Translations under genes and position numbers: made by a program
The notes under the pieces: model-generated
What the model saw: only the letters and a program-made list of their open reading frames with translations
What the model was told of the DNA's origin: nothing
Database searches by the model: none
Part shown: positions 53,511 to 63,351 of the stretch, in pieces
Layout of the letters: every line of letters starts with the position of its first letter
How positions within the stretch are numbered: position 1 is the first letter of the stretch
NCBI GenBank assembly: GCA_036927565.1
Contig: JAYESD010000003.1
Span: 82,877,311-82,941,310 of the forward strand
From: Tuctoria greenei
Lineage: Eukaryota; Streptophyta; Magnoliopsida; Poales; Poaceae
Length of the DNA stretch: 64,000 bases
Reading direction: 5' to 3'

Positions 53511-54367
53511 TGATGAGGACATCATAACAGCGGAGACGCACATTGAACTGCAAGGACCAATCACAAGAGCACGAGCATGGTTATTAAATCAGCAGGTGAA
53601 TTCGTTCCTAACTTCTTTTGCATGTGAGTTTGAGAATAGATTGCTATGTAATGATTTAATTGTTATTAGGAATAATGGAGAAGATCAACAAGTGAAGGAA
53701 AGAGACCTTGGGAGCGTGGAGAACCATCTGGGACGTCCACAAGTTCATGGAAACAGTTTACAACTCGGACTCGAGTACAACTCGGAGTCCAGGAGCAGTC
53801 CACATTAAAACAAACGCCCAGGAGGCATACAGACTCCGTTTTCGACGTTCTACGTATGCACGGAAAGAGGAGAAGATAAAATTTCCAATGGTTCTGGTCC
53901 CACCTCAAAATCCTTTCGAAGTCATTGGGAATCGTCGAAACAAGTCTAGTCTAGATTTCTATCCGGTACTGCGCCACCGAATCGGGCCTTGTATCCCGTA
54001 AGAGTCCATTAGGGATGCGTCTAATCGTGTTTTGGTCAAACCCTAGCCTATAAATACTGCAGCCGCCGGTCATATTCGGTGGTTTTTGCTTAGATCAATA
54101 ATATCGCCGTTCTACGGTTTGTGAGACCCCAACTTCGCGATTTCCTGATCGTGTCTTTGACGTTCTTGCTCGTGTTCTCGGTTGCACTTGCAGGGATTAG
54201 ACTTCTTGGCGAGGTCAAGCGTGTGCAGCACGGTTGATAACCAACGGAGCCGTGGTGTAGTGATTGCAGGGGTACTCGAATCGCTCGAGTGCCGTGGATC
54301 ATCAATATCGAGTTCTCCACACCAATCGACATACCTTTCGGAAGATCGGCCCTAAACCTACTCATCA
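53511..54367 (+). repeat. CRM-D 5' LTR
   Basis: This is an 857-bp LTR starting TGATGAGGACATC. TATAAATAC at 54049-54057 is the TATA box. The first 300 bases carry the pol C-terminal coding sequence as an untranslated copy. The U5 region is shared with CRM-C. Confidence 0.92.
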
Positions 54368-55551
54368 ATTGGTATCAGATCTCAGGGTTGCCCGTGAGAT
54401 ATCTTTGTTTTCCTTCCATTAAATCAATTTGTTTCGTACCTAGAGTCCACAGAAAAGCCACAAAAAATTAGATCGTTTTTACCGCTTCCTAGACTATAGT
54501 GCCTGCAGTTTCGTTTTCCAGTTTGCATTGTTGATTTTGAATTCATGTGGTCGAGTCTTGTTGCTGGTTTAGCTTTGTGTTTTGGGTCCTAGTTATCGTG
54601 TTTCATCCTTGTTTTCTTGCTATTCGACACCTATTCTACAATCTCTAAATAACAAACCGATCCACCACGTTCATCAGTTTGCCCTAGCTAGCCGCCTTGC
54701 GTGAACTCCCGCATCGCCAGCCCTAGATTAGATGACAAACTTTTGTGCCAGTCGTCCTTGAATCATCACACACCACCCCATTAGTTGCTGTGCACATTCC
54801 CGATCGTTTTCATATCCGATTGTGAGTTCTGTTCTCAAACCGAGTTGGAATCAACATCCAAACAAACGTAACTCGGACAACCTACCTTAAAACGGCCATA
54901 ACTTTCGCATACGAACTCGAAACCGGGCGATTTTGTTTTTCAAATTCATCTACGCAAAATTTCGCATCTGATTTTCCGCCGCATAGCTGCGTTCGGCGAA
55001 ATTAGATTGCCCAAATTCCCCTCGGAAGATAGGCTATCCGGCCTCCGAAGTTTCAACATGAATTTTAAAGAATCTTCTAGATTTTCTATAGGCCGCATAT
55101 TACATCGAATTGAGCTGCATATTTGTGTACTTCCTATGTTTGTGCTCCTGAGTAAAGAAAAAATATGAAAAAAATATTAAAAAAAGAAGAAAATAGTGAA
55201 GACCACACAAATTAAAGCAATTGGCCTATACCACTTGGTGCTGTTTTGTTGGCTATATCATTCTGTCTTTGTTTTGCCTTGATACTTTCTTGTGTTGTGC
55301 TAGGCTCTAGGGCACTTGGTTGACCAGCAACAGTTCCCTACATTGAATACTTATTCAACTTTGTTTAGCTGTTAACGATTTCCTGCTTATTAGCCACCAT
55401 ATTGTGCCATCCAAGCTCCACCTTTCTCTTGAGCATAACAGATACCTTTGCAATCACCCCACGCTTCATTGGTTCATCTCACCGTCCACACCACCTGTTG
55501 TGTCGGTAAGAACACTTGTAAGAGTGTGGTAAGACGCTTGAGCGAGAGAGA
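54368..55551 (+). other. CRM-D leader
   Basis: A 1.2-kb leader runs between primer site and gag-pol. It is T-rich with an A-rich run near 55150-55200 and no supported gene. It parallels the CRM-C leader. Confidence 0.6.
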
Positions 55552-57657
55552 TTGTTTTCTTCCACCTTCCACATTGTCACTATAGTTGATAGGGATAACA
55601 TATTTTTTTTTGTTGTCTTTTGTTTCCTACTAACAGTGGCAGGAGAAGACAATGATGATGAATGTGTTCAACATGCTGAGTTACATGATATGATGAAGAC
55701 CATGACGGATATGTTCGCCAAATACAACGCAGCAACGGAGGAGTCATTGGCGAACTTGACTCGCCAACTGGATGACCTTTCTCTTCGGATGAATACTTTT
55801 GAGGCTCGATTGCCTCTCACTGGAAGACAAGAAGACAATACTTATGATGAACTGGAAGATCACAATAATCAGCCAAGACTGCCACTTTATCGTCGAGGTA
55901 TGGGAGGTAATAATCATAACAATTATTATAATCGTCCTCCTGATGATCCTTTTGCTAAAGTGAAATTTACTATACCCTCTTTTTCTGGTGCTTATGATGC
56001 TGAGGCTTATCTTGATTGGGAGATGACAGTAGAGCAAAAATTTAATTCCCAGCTTGTTCCTGAACAACATAGAGTTCGTCAAGCCACTAGTGAGTTTAAG
56101 GACTTTGCTATCATATGGTGGAATGAACTTGTTAAAATTAGAACTGACCCTCCAACATGGGATAGATTAAAGGAAGCTATGCGTGTTCGATTTGTTCCTC
56201 CATCTTTTCAGCGGGACCTTCACAAAAAATTGCAGCATTTAGAACAAGGTAACATGTCTGTAGAGGAGTATTATCAAGAGTTACAAAAAGGTATGCTGCG
56301 TTGTGGGGTAGTAGAGGACATGGATGATAAAATAGCTCATTTTTATGGGGGGTTGAGGCGTGAAATTCAGGACATTGTTGATTACAAGGAATATGATACT
56401 GTTAACAGATTGTTTCAGCTTGCTATGTTGGCAGAAAAAGATTTGCAGGGCCGACAACAACAACAACATCGCACGAGGAGCAACTTCGCGCCCCGTGCAG
56501 TGACTACACCATCCAAAACAGCACCATCTTCGACCCCCCGTGCAGCGACTACACCACCCAATGGCGGCCAACGAACTATACCTGCTGCTCCACCTTCTCG
56601 CGTGCCGGAATGCAGCAAGGCGACATCATTCAAGCCTTCTTCATCCACTCCTTCTACGGGTCGTACTTACGACATCAAGTGTCACCGCAGCCAGGGACTT
56701 GGTCATATGATGAGAGATTGCCCGAGCAAACGAGCATACATAGCATGCGACGATGGCGGGTATGATAGTCTTCAGATGTTAAAGATGAATATTCTCTTGC
56801 TACTGACTGATCCAAATGACGAACACAGCGAAGAAGAGGTATTTGGTACAGCGGCGACGGAGAACTATAGGTGCATTATTGTGCAGCGTGCCTTGAGCTC
56901 CAAAGTGGAGACCGACGACAAGATACAACGACACAACCTCTTCCACATGTTTCTCGTCGTCAAGGACTGCCGTTTACACACTTTAATTGATGGAGGTAGC
57001 TGCAATAACTTGGTGAACACGGACGTCGTCAAGAAAATCGGTTTGACAACAAGAGCACACCCTCATCCGTACCACATTCAATGGTTCAACAACAGCGGTA
57101 AGGTTCGGGTAACACAAACAGCGAGAATACATTTTTCAATTGGTTCATACCATGATTTTGCTGATTTTGATGTTGTTCCTATGGATGCTTGTTCTCTTTT
57201 ATTGGGTCGTCCTTGGGAATTTGATACAGATGCTATTCATCATGGTAGAACCAATAAATATACTCTCATGCATAAGGGAAAGAAAATCACTTTGCTCCCC
57301 ATGACTCCTGCTGAAATTGTGCATTTTGAGAAGAGTAAAATTCGTAATGGCAAATCAACAAAATTAGAATCTGAAAAACAGCAAGTTATTAAGTTAAAAT
57401 CACCATCGTTGCTCGCAACTAAATCTGAACATGCTGATTTATTCGATGCTAAGGGGATGTGCTATGCTTTAGTTTGCAAAGAAGCCATGTTTTCACTTGA
57501 TGAATTGTCTATTGCATTCCCTGCTGTTGCTAACCTTTTGCAGGAGTTTGAGGATGTGTTTCCCTCCGAGATACCCCCTGGTTTACCACCGATGAGAGGC
57601 ACTGAACACAAGATTTATTTGATTCCAGGAGCAAGTTTGCCAAATCTTGCAGCATAA
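55552..57657 (+). CDS. gag-pol: CRM-D gag and protease, 701 codons open
   Basis: The first in-frame ATG is at 55552. The homologous start in CRM-C (AACAATGTCAGG) is AACAGTGGCAGG here, so the usual ATG has become GTG (55636-55638) and the true start is uncertain. The capsid spans about residues 130-300 (KFTIPSFSGAYDAEAYLDWE, IIWWNEL, FYGGLRREIQDIVDY). The knuckle reads CHRSQGLGHMMRDC, with Ser in place of the second Cys. The retropepsin site is TLIDGGSCNNLVN, followed by LLLGRPWEFDTDA. It ends FEDVFPSEIPPGLPPMRG and a TAA (57655) where a Tyr or similar codon is expected. RT continues in the same frame. Confidence 0.87.
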   Translation: MFSSTFHIVTIVDRDNIFFFVVFCFLLTVAGEDNDDECVQHAELHDMMKTMTDMFAKYNAATEESLANLTRQLDDLSLRMNTFEARLPLTGRQEDNTYDELEDHNNQPRLPLYRRGMGGNNHNNYYNRPPDDPFAKVKFTIPSFSGAYDAEAYLDWEMTVEQKFNSQLVPEQHRVRQATSEFKDFAIIWWNELVKIRTDPPTWDRLKEAMRVRFVPPSFQRDLHKKLQHLEQGNMSVEEYYQELQKGMLRCGVVEDMDDKIAHFYGGLRREIQDIVDYKEYDTVNRLFQLAMLAEKDLQGRQQQQHRTRSNFAPRAVTTPSKTAPSSTPRAATTPPNGGQRTIPAAPPSRVPECSKATSFKPSSSTPSTGRTYDIKCHRSQGLGHMMRDCPSKRAYIACDDGGYDSLQMLKMNILLLLTDPNDEHSEEEVFGTAATENYRCIIVQRALSSKVETDDKIQRHNLFHMFLVVKDCRLHTLIDGGSCNNLVNTDVVKKIGLTTRAHPHPYHIQWFNNSGKVRVTQTARIHFSIGSYHDFADFDVVPMDACSLLLGRPWEFDTDAIHHGRTNKYTLMHKGKKITLLPMTPAEIVHFEKSKIRNGKSTKLESEKQQVIKLKSPSLLATKSEHADLFDAKGMCYALVCKEAMFSLDELSIAFPAVANLLQEFEDVFPSEIPPGLPPMRGTEHKIYLIPGASLPNLAA

Positions 57658-59787
57658 AGGGCGAATCCACAAGAAACTAAGGAAATTCAGCGACAAGTCC
57701 AAGATCTTTTGGACCGCGGGTACATTCGTGAAAGCCTTAGCCCTTGTCCTGTTCCTGTTCTTTTGGTTCCTAAGAAAGATGGTAGTTGGCGCATGTGTGT
57801 TGATTGTCGAGCGATTAATAACATCACCATTCGATATCATTATCCTATTCCTCGATTAGATGACATGCTTGATGAATTGAGTGGTGCTATCATCTTCAAA
57901 AAAATTGACTTGCGTAGTGGTTACCACCAAATTAGAATGGCACTAGGAGATGAATGGAAAACTGCATTTAAAACCAAGTTTGGACTTTATGAGTGGTTAG
58001 TCATGCCTTTTGGTTTAACTAATGCACCCAGCACCTTTATGCGATTAATGAACGAGGTTTTACGTGCTTTCATTGGACAATTTGTGGTCGTTTACTTTGA
58101 TGATATCCTCATTTACAGCAAGTCATATGATGAACATCTTGATCATTTACGTGCTGTTTTTACTATTTTGAGAGATGCACGTTTGTTTGGTAACCTCGAA
58201 AAGTGTGTCTTTTGCACCAATCGAGTCTCGTTTCTTGGCTATGTCGTTTCCTCGCAGGGAATTGAGATGGATGAGGCAAAAATTGAAGCAATCACCAGCT
58301 GGCCAGCCCCAACAACCGTCACACAGGTTCGTAGTTTTCTTGGTCTTGCAGGTTTTTATCGGCGCTTTGTGCGGGATTTCAGCACCATTGCAGCACCTCT
58401 ACATGAGCTAACGAATAAGGGAGTTCCATTTCGATGGGGCAAACAGCAGCAACAATCTTTTGATGCTCTCAAATTGAAGCTTACACAAGCACCATTACTA
58501 CAACTTCTTGATTTTGACAAGACCTTTGAGCTAGAATGCGATGCAAGCAGCATTGGTATTGGAGGCGTTCTCATACAAGGAGGTAAACCCGTTGCTTTCT
58601 TTAGTGAAAAACTTCATGGTCCTTCTCTGAATTATTCTACTTATGGTAAGGAATTGTATGCCTTAGTACGTGTATTACAAACTTGGCAACATTATCTTTG
58701 GTCTAAGGAGTTTGTCATACATTCCGATCATGAATCATTGAAGTATCTTCAGTGTCAAACCAATCTGAATAAACGACATGCTACATGGATTGAGTTCATA
58801 GAGTCGTTTCCATACATCATTAAGCATAAGAAAGGGAAGGAAAATATCATTGCCGATGCATTATCTAGGCGTTATACCATGCTGTCCCAACTTGATCATA
58901 AAATCTTTGGTTTGGAAACAATTAAAGCATTATATCCTACTGATTTGGACTTCAAAGATGGTTTTGAAAATTGTAGAGAAGGAAGAACTTGGAATAAATA
59001 TGTGCTGCGAGAGGGTCTCCTCTATCGTGCTAACAAGATATGCGTTCCAGCTAGCTCTGTTCGTCTATTGCTTTTGCAGGAAGCACATGGAGGAGGTTTG
59101 ATGGGACATTTTGGAGTGAAGAAAACTGAATACGTGCTGTCCACACACTTCTTTTGGCCAAAGATGAGGCGTGATGTCGAGCGCTACGTGTCACGATGCA
59201 CTACTTGCAACAAAGCTAAGTCTCGCCTTAACCCACATGGTCTTTATATGCCTCTTCCTGTTCCTAGTGTACCTTGGGAGGATATTTCTATGGACTTTGT
59301 TTTGGGATTGCCTAGGACTAAGAGGGGGAGGGATAGTATTTTTGTACTCGTTGATCGTTTTTCCAAAATGGCACACTTTATACCTTGTCATAAGAATGAT
59401 AATGCCTCACACATTGCTGATTTATTTATGACGGAAATTGTTCGTTTACATGGTGTGCCAAAAACCATTGTTTCTGATCGTGATGCAAAATTTTTAAGTC
59501 ATTTTTGGAGAACTTTGTGGTATAAATTGGGAACCAAGTTGCTGTTTTCAACTACATATCACCCACAAACGGATGGACAAACCGAGGTAGCTAATCGTAC
59601 TTTATCCACTATATTGCGGGCTGTCTTGAAAACAAATTTGAAGTTGTGGGAGGAGTGTTTACCACATATAGAATTTGCTTACAACAGATCCGTTCACTCC
59701 ACGACAAAGGTTCATTCCAGGTGGTGTATGGTTTCAATCCCCATGCCCCTATTGATTTACTACCATTGCCTCCTTCTGAAACTATAA
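57658..59787 (+). CDS. pol: CRM-D reverse transcriptase, RNase H and integrase core
   Basis: Continuing the gag frame, ETKEIQRQVQDLLDRGYIRE starts RT. Motifs are RMCVDCRAINNITIRYHYP, IDLRSGYHQIRM, MPFGLTNAPSTFMRLM and the catalytic YFDD (VVYFDDILIYSK). RNase H has LECDASSIGIGGVL, YALVRVLQTWQHYL and HSDHESLKYL, so its Asp residues are intact. The integrase zinc region is HGGGLMGHFGVKKTE...CTTCNKAKS. The core shows SMDFVLGLP, VSDRDAKF and QTDGQTEVANRTL, a full DDE set. The frame is lost near 59705, where SVHSTTK should lead to FQVVYGFNP in another frame. This is the best-preserved polymerase in the window. Confidence 0.9.
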   Translation, partial: RANPQETKEIQRQVQDLLDRGYIRESLSPCPVPVLLVPKKDGSWRMCVDCRAINNITIRYHYPIPRLDDMLDELSGAIIFKKIDLRSGYHQIRMALGDEWKTAFKTKFGLYEWLVMPFGLTNAPSTFMRLMNEVLRAFIGQFVVVYFDDILIYSKSYDEHLDHLRAVFTILRDARLFGNLEKCVFCTNRVSFLGYVVSSQGIEMDEAKIEAITSWPAPTTVTQVRSFLGLAGFYRRFVRDFSTIAAPLHELTNKGVPFRWGKQQQQSFDALKLKLTQAPLLQLLDFDKTFELECDASSIGIGGVLIQGGKPVAFFSEKLHGPSLNYSTYGKELYALVRVLQTWQHYLWSKEFVIHSDHESLKYLQCQTNLNKRHATWIEFIESFPYIIKHKKGKENIIADALSRRYTMLSQLDHKIFGLETIKALYPTDLDFKDGFENCREGRTWNKYVLREGLLYRANKICVPASSVRLLLLQEAHGGGLMGHFGVKKTEYVLSTHFFWPKMRRDVERYVSRCTTCNKAKSRLNPHGLYMPLPVPSVPWEDISMDFVLGLPRTKRGRDSIFVLVDRFSKMAHFIPCHKNDNASHIADLFMTEIVRLHGVPKTIVSDRDAKFLSHFWRTLWYKLGTKLLFSTTYHPQTDGQTEVANRTLSTILRAVLKTNLKLWEECLPHIEFAYNRSVHSTTKVHSRWCMVSIPMPLLIYYHCLLLKL

Positions 59788-60458
59788 ATTTGGATGCTAC
59801 ACAACGATCTGAATTCATTCTTAAGACGCATGAAACTACAAAGAGAAATATTGAAATGATGAATGAGAAGTATAGGATTGAAGGTAGTAAAGGTAGAAAA
59901 GAAGTAAAATTTGAACCGGGTGATTTGGTGTGGTTACATTTGAGAAAAGAGTGATTTCCCAACTTGAGAAAATCTAAACTTATGCCACGAGCTGCTGGTC
60001 CTTTTAAGATCGTTGAAAAGATTAATAATAATGCATATAAGCTTGAATTGCCTCCCAATTTTGGGGTTAGTCCTACATTTAACATTTCAGATTTGCGACC
60101 GTACTTGGGAGAAGAAGATGAACTTGAGTCGAGGACGACTCCAATTCAAGAGGGGGAGGATGATGAGGACATCACAACAACAGAGACGCAGATTGAACTG
60201 CAAGGACCAATAACAAGAGCACGAGCACGGTTATTAAATCAGCAGGTGAAATCGTTCCTAACTTCTATTGCATGTGAGTTTGATAATAGATTGCTATGTG
60301 ATGATTTTATTGTTATTAGGAATAATGGAGAAAATCAACAAGTGAAGGAAAGAGACCTTGGGAGCGTGGAGAACCAGCTGGGATGTCCACAAGTTGATGG
60401 AAACAGTTTACTACTCGGACTCGAGTACAACTCGGAGTCCAGGAGCAGTCCACTTTAA
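59705..60458 (+). pseudogene. pol: CRM-D integrase C terminus and LTR-encoded tail
   Basis: After the frameshift the reading is FQVVYGFNPHAPIDLLPLP, EMMNEKYRIEGSKGRKEVKF and LVWLHLRKE, then TGA (59952) where CGA is expected. It continues LMPRAAGPFKIVEKI and SDLRPYLGEEDELESR to the purine tract. The frame crosses into the 3' LTR at 60161. It then encodes ELQGPITRARARLLNQQVKS and about 70 more residues, ending at 60458. In CRM elements a C-terminal motif at this place is linked to centromeric targeting. Whether this tail does so is unknown. Confidence 0.78.
60149..60160 (+). other. CRM-D polypurine tract
   Basis: AGAGGGGGAGGA abuts the 3' LTR start TGATGAGGAC and lies inside the pol reading frame. 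Confidence 0.8.
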
Positions 60459-61024
60459 AATGGACGCCCAGGAGGCATACAGCTCCGTTTTCGACGTTCT
60501 ACATATGCACGGAAAGAGAAGAAGATAAACTTTCCAATGGTTCTGGTCCCCAATAAAAATTCTTCCGGAGTCATTGGGAATCATCGAAACAAGTCGAGTC
60601 CAGATTTCTGTCCGGTGTTGCGCCACCGAATCGGGCCTTTGGGCCTTGTATCCCGTAAGAGTCCATTAGGGACGCGCCTAATCGTGTTTTGGTCGAAACA
60701 TAGCCTATAAATACTGCAGCCGCCGGTCATATTCGGTGGGTTTTGCTTAGATCAATAATATCGCCGTTCTACGGTTTGTGAGACCCCAACTTCGCGATTT
60801 CCTGATTGTGTCTTCGACGTTCTAGCTCGTGTTCTCGGTTGCACTTGCAGGGATTAGCCTTCTTGGCGAGGTAAAGCGTGTGCAGCACGGTTGATAACCA
60901 AGGGAGCCGTGGTGTAGTGATTGCAGGGGTACTCAGATCGCTCGAGTGCCATGGATCATCAACGTCGAGTTCTCCACCCCAATCGACATACCTTTCGGAA
61001 GATCGGCCCTAAACCTACTCATCA
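60161..61024 (+). repeat. CRM-D 3' LTR
   Basis: This is the 864-bp partner of 53511-54367. TATAAATA is at 60706-60713. The first 298 bases are the end of the pol frame. Target copy CTCTT follows. Confidence 0.92.
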
Positions 61025-61029
61025 CTCTT

Positions 61030-61788
61030 CGGACACCAATGGGTACAACAAGAACACTTGAACATGATGAAGATGGTGAACCCGTGGATCAAAAAGAATA
61101 TAGAAGCATAATCGGATCACTTTTGGACCTCACGGCATTAAGACCAGACATACAATTCAGCGTATGTCTTTGTGCACGGTTTCAAGCTTCCCCATGTGCT
61201 TCACATCGTCAAGCCGTCAAAAGGATTCTCAGGTACTTACATGGAACTCAAGAATTTGGAATTTTTCTTCCATCTTCCTCAACCGTTACCTTGAAGGATT
61301 TTTCCGATGCTGATTTTGGAGGTTGTAGGATTGATAGGAAGAGTACTTACGGTGCTTGTCATTTTCTTGGTAATTCACTTGTTGCTTGGTCCTCTAGAAA
61401 ACAAAATTCAGTTGCACAATCCACAACCGAATCTGAATATGTAGCTGCTGCTAGCGCTTGTTCATAAATTCTTTGGATTGTTCAAACACTTAAGGACTAT
61501 GGGGTTGATCTAGATAGTGTTCCACTGTTTCGTGACAACACTAGTGCCACTTGGATTGTTAAAAACCCTGTGCAACATTCTAGAACAAAGCACATTGATA
61601 TTAGGTATCACTTTCTCTGTGATAATGTTGAAAAAGGAAACACTGTGCTTCACCATGTAGTTACCGAACAACAATTGGCTAACATTTTTACAAAACCTTT
61701 GGATTTCACTCATTTTTGTTATATTCGTAGTGAAATAGGGGTTATGCATCCTCATGCCTTAAAATTGAGGGGGAGTTTTCAAACTTGA
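61030..61788 (+). pseudogene. pol: Sire-E RNase H (end of pol), one stop
   Basis: This resumes RT after CRM-D. EDGEPVDQKEYRSIIGSLL, RPDIQFSVCLCARFQASP and SHRQAVKRILRYLHGTQEFG complete the connection. RNase H has FSDADFGGCRIDRKSTYG (first Asp), QNSVAQSTTESEYVA (Glu) and RDNTSATWIVKNP (Asp). TAA at 61465 follows SACS, where a Gln-like codon is expected. The end reads SRTKHIDIRYHFL, VTEQQLANIFTKPLD and a stop at 61786. The end GKxTTE-type catalytic set looks preserved. Confidence 0.87.
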
Positions 61789-62725
61789 GAAGTCTATGTG
61801 TGAATCTGAAATTAAATTAATATGAGCATAGTATTTCATACATATGCGACTTTGTGATTCCTTTTACATGCTGAAAGTTCTTACTACATTACTCATGTTA
61901 TACATTTTGTAGTTTTTGCCATGTGTAGTAATTGGAATAATTATTTACACTAAATCTGGTCATGGTCGAACTTTCTTGCTGTTTTGAACTTATTGCATGC
62001 TCACAAGTGCTTTTAATCATAAAGAATTAATCAAGTAATCAACTCACATGTTGAGTTTTTTTTATGCTTAAACATAAGTTGAGAGAAGATCAAGAGAATA
62101 TGCAAGCATCACACTTCTTCTTTTGAGATGGCTTATCATTGCACTTAGATACGAACTTGGAAGAAGTTGTGTATGACTAAAACCATGTCCTTAAGCTTCT
62201 GATTGTCAAATGACATAGGCTTGGCTTGGTTGGTTAGAATAAGGCATATGCGCATATAATCTCTTGCAAATATCATATGATCTAAATTTGTGCTTTGAAA
62301 AATAATAAAATGCAGCAACTAGTGTCATGCTTTCAGGTTTTGAAATAGTTAAGTTTGTGAGATCATGACTTGCTAAATTGGAAATTACATTTGATCTCTA
62401 GCATGGCTTACACTACTTTATGTATTTCATTGATGTGATAGTGTAAGTTACTTGATAGTATGACTTGGATGAGCTTTGTTTTATATGTATATGTTATAAT
62501 ATGCTCATAACAATTAAAATTTCTCTTTTGAACCTCGTTGAATACATGGCCAAAGGGGGAGAGATAATATGGTGAATTATGCAAGGGGGGGGGGAAATAT
62601 GTATAGGGGAGAAATTTATTTCTGTCTCATTTGATTTTCAAAAAGGGGGAAAATTGTTCCCAAATCTTTTCATGCCAATGTTCGGATTTAAATGGTGTTG
62701 CCAATGCATTCATCAAGGGGGAGAT
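61789..62725 (+). other. Sire-E 3' untranslated region with repeated polypurine tracts
   Basis: A 937-base noncoding, A/T-rich stretch follows pol. Purine tracts AAAGGGGGAGAGA (about 62550), AAGGGGGGGGGGAAA (about 62582), AAAAAGGGGGAAAA (about 62640) and AAGGGGGAGA (about 62715) precede the 3' LTR. The last is the functional polypurine tract by position. An earlier GAGGGGGAG overlaps the pol stop. Repeated tracts here have been reported for Sireviruses. Confidence 0.7.
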
Positions 62726-63351
62726 TGTGAGACCCCTGTGTGCTGAATACATTGGCTTGTACTGAATAGATTGGCTTTGACAATAAAACTTTTGAATGCT
62801 GCCATAACATATTTTTTAGCAAGGTCCGACTCTAGCTCCGAGCTTCTACAAGGTCCGACGTAAGGTCCGACTTGCTTTGTCTAGGTCCAACATGTTTTTG
62901 GGTAGCTCCGGTGAGCTTTGTCTTTCGCTCTGGTATGTCTTTGATAGCTCCGGCATGCCTTTGTTAAGCTTTGGTATGTTTTGATAGGTACGACTTTTGT
63001 TGGTTAGCTCCGACATGTTTTTCTAGCTCCGGCTTTTGGGATGACTAGTTCCGACTAGTTTTCTTTAGCTCCGGCGCTAGGTCCGACTAGCTTTGGTAAG
63101 TTCCGGCGCTAGGTTGTACTAGCTTTGGTAAGCTCCGGCGCTAGGTTGTACTAGCTTTGGTAATCTCCAGCTCAATCTTCGGTTGGCTTTTTCTAGGTTC
63201 AGAGCTTGATCATAATGTTCCAAATTATCATGTGAAATGTTTCAAAATTGCTTTATACTTATGGAAAGGTTGCTTAGTATTCATTTACTAAGTTTTTGGT
63301 GTGTTTTGGTTGATATGGCTGATATCGTTTTGATATGCTTTGCAACATGCT
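62726..63351 (+). repeat. Sire-E 3' LTR, truncated by LTR-G insertion
   Basis: It starts TGTGAGACCCCTGTG and aligns with the 5' LTR for 626 bases to TTTGCAACATGCT. The motif array is retained (62820-63180). The remaining 270 bases expected from the 5' LTR are not found before the window ends. Confidence 0.85.

Larger units (their letters stand above)
53506..61029 (+). mobile_element. CRM-D: Ty3/gypsy element, CRM-like chromovirus, in Sire-E
   Basis: The element is 53511-61024 (7514 bp), flanked by CTCTT (53506-53510 and 61025-61029). LTR ends are TGATGAGGAC...CTACTCATCA. The primer site is TGGTATCAGAT (54370) and the purine tract AGAGGGGGAGGA precedes the 3' LTR. A single-frame gag-pol runs past the purine tract into the 3' LTR, a trait described for CRM elements. 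Classification as CRM-like is from memory of LTR start and C-terminal layout. LTRs differ by about 6 percent over 188 bases. Confidence 0.88.

Noticed and set aside
56281..56648. Minus-strand frames opposite CRM-D gag
   Set aside because: They are antisense shadows of the Gln/Thr/Pro-rich linker, with no support.
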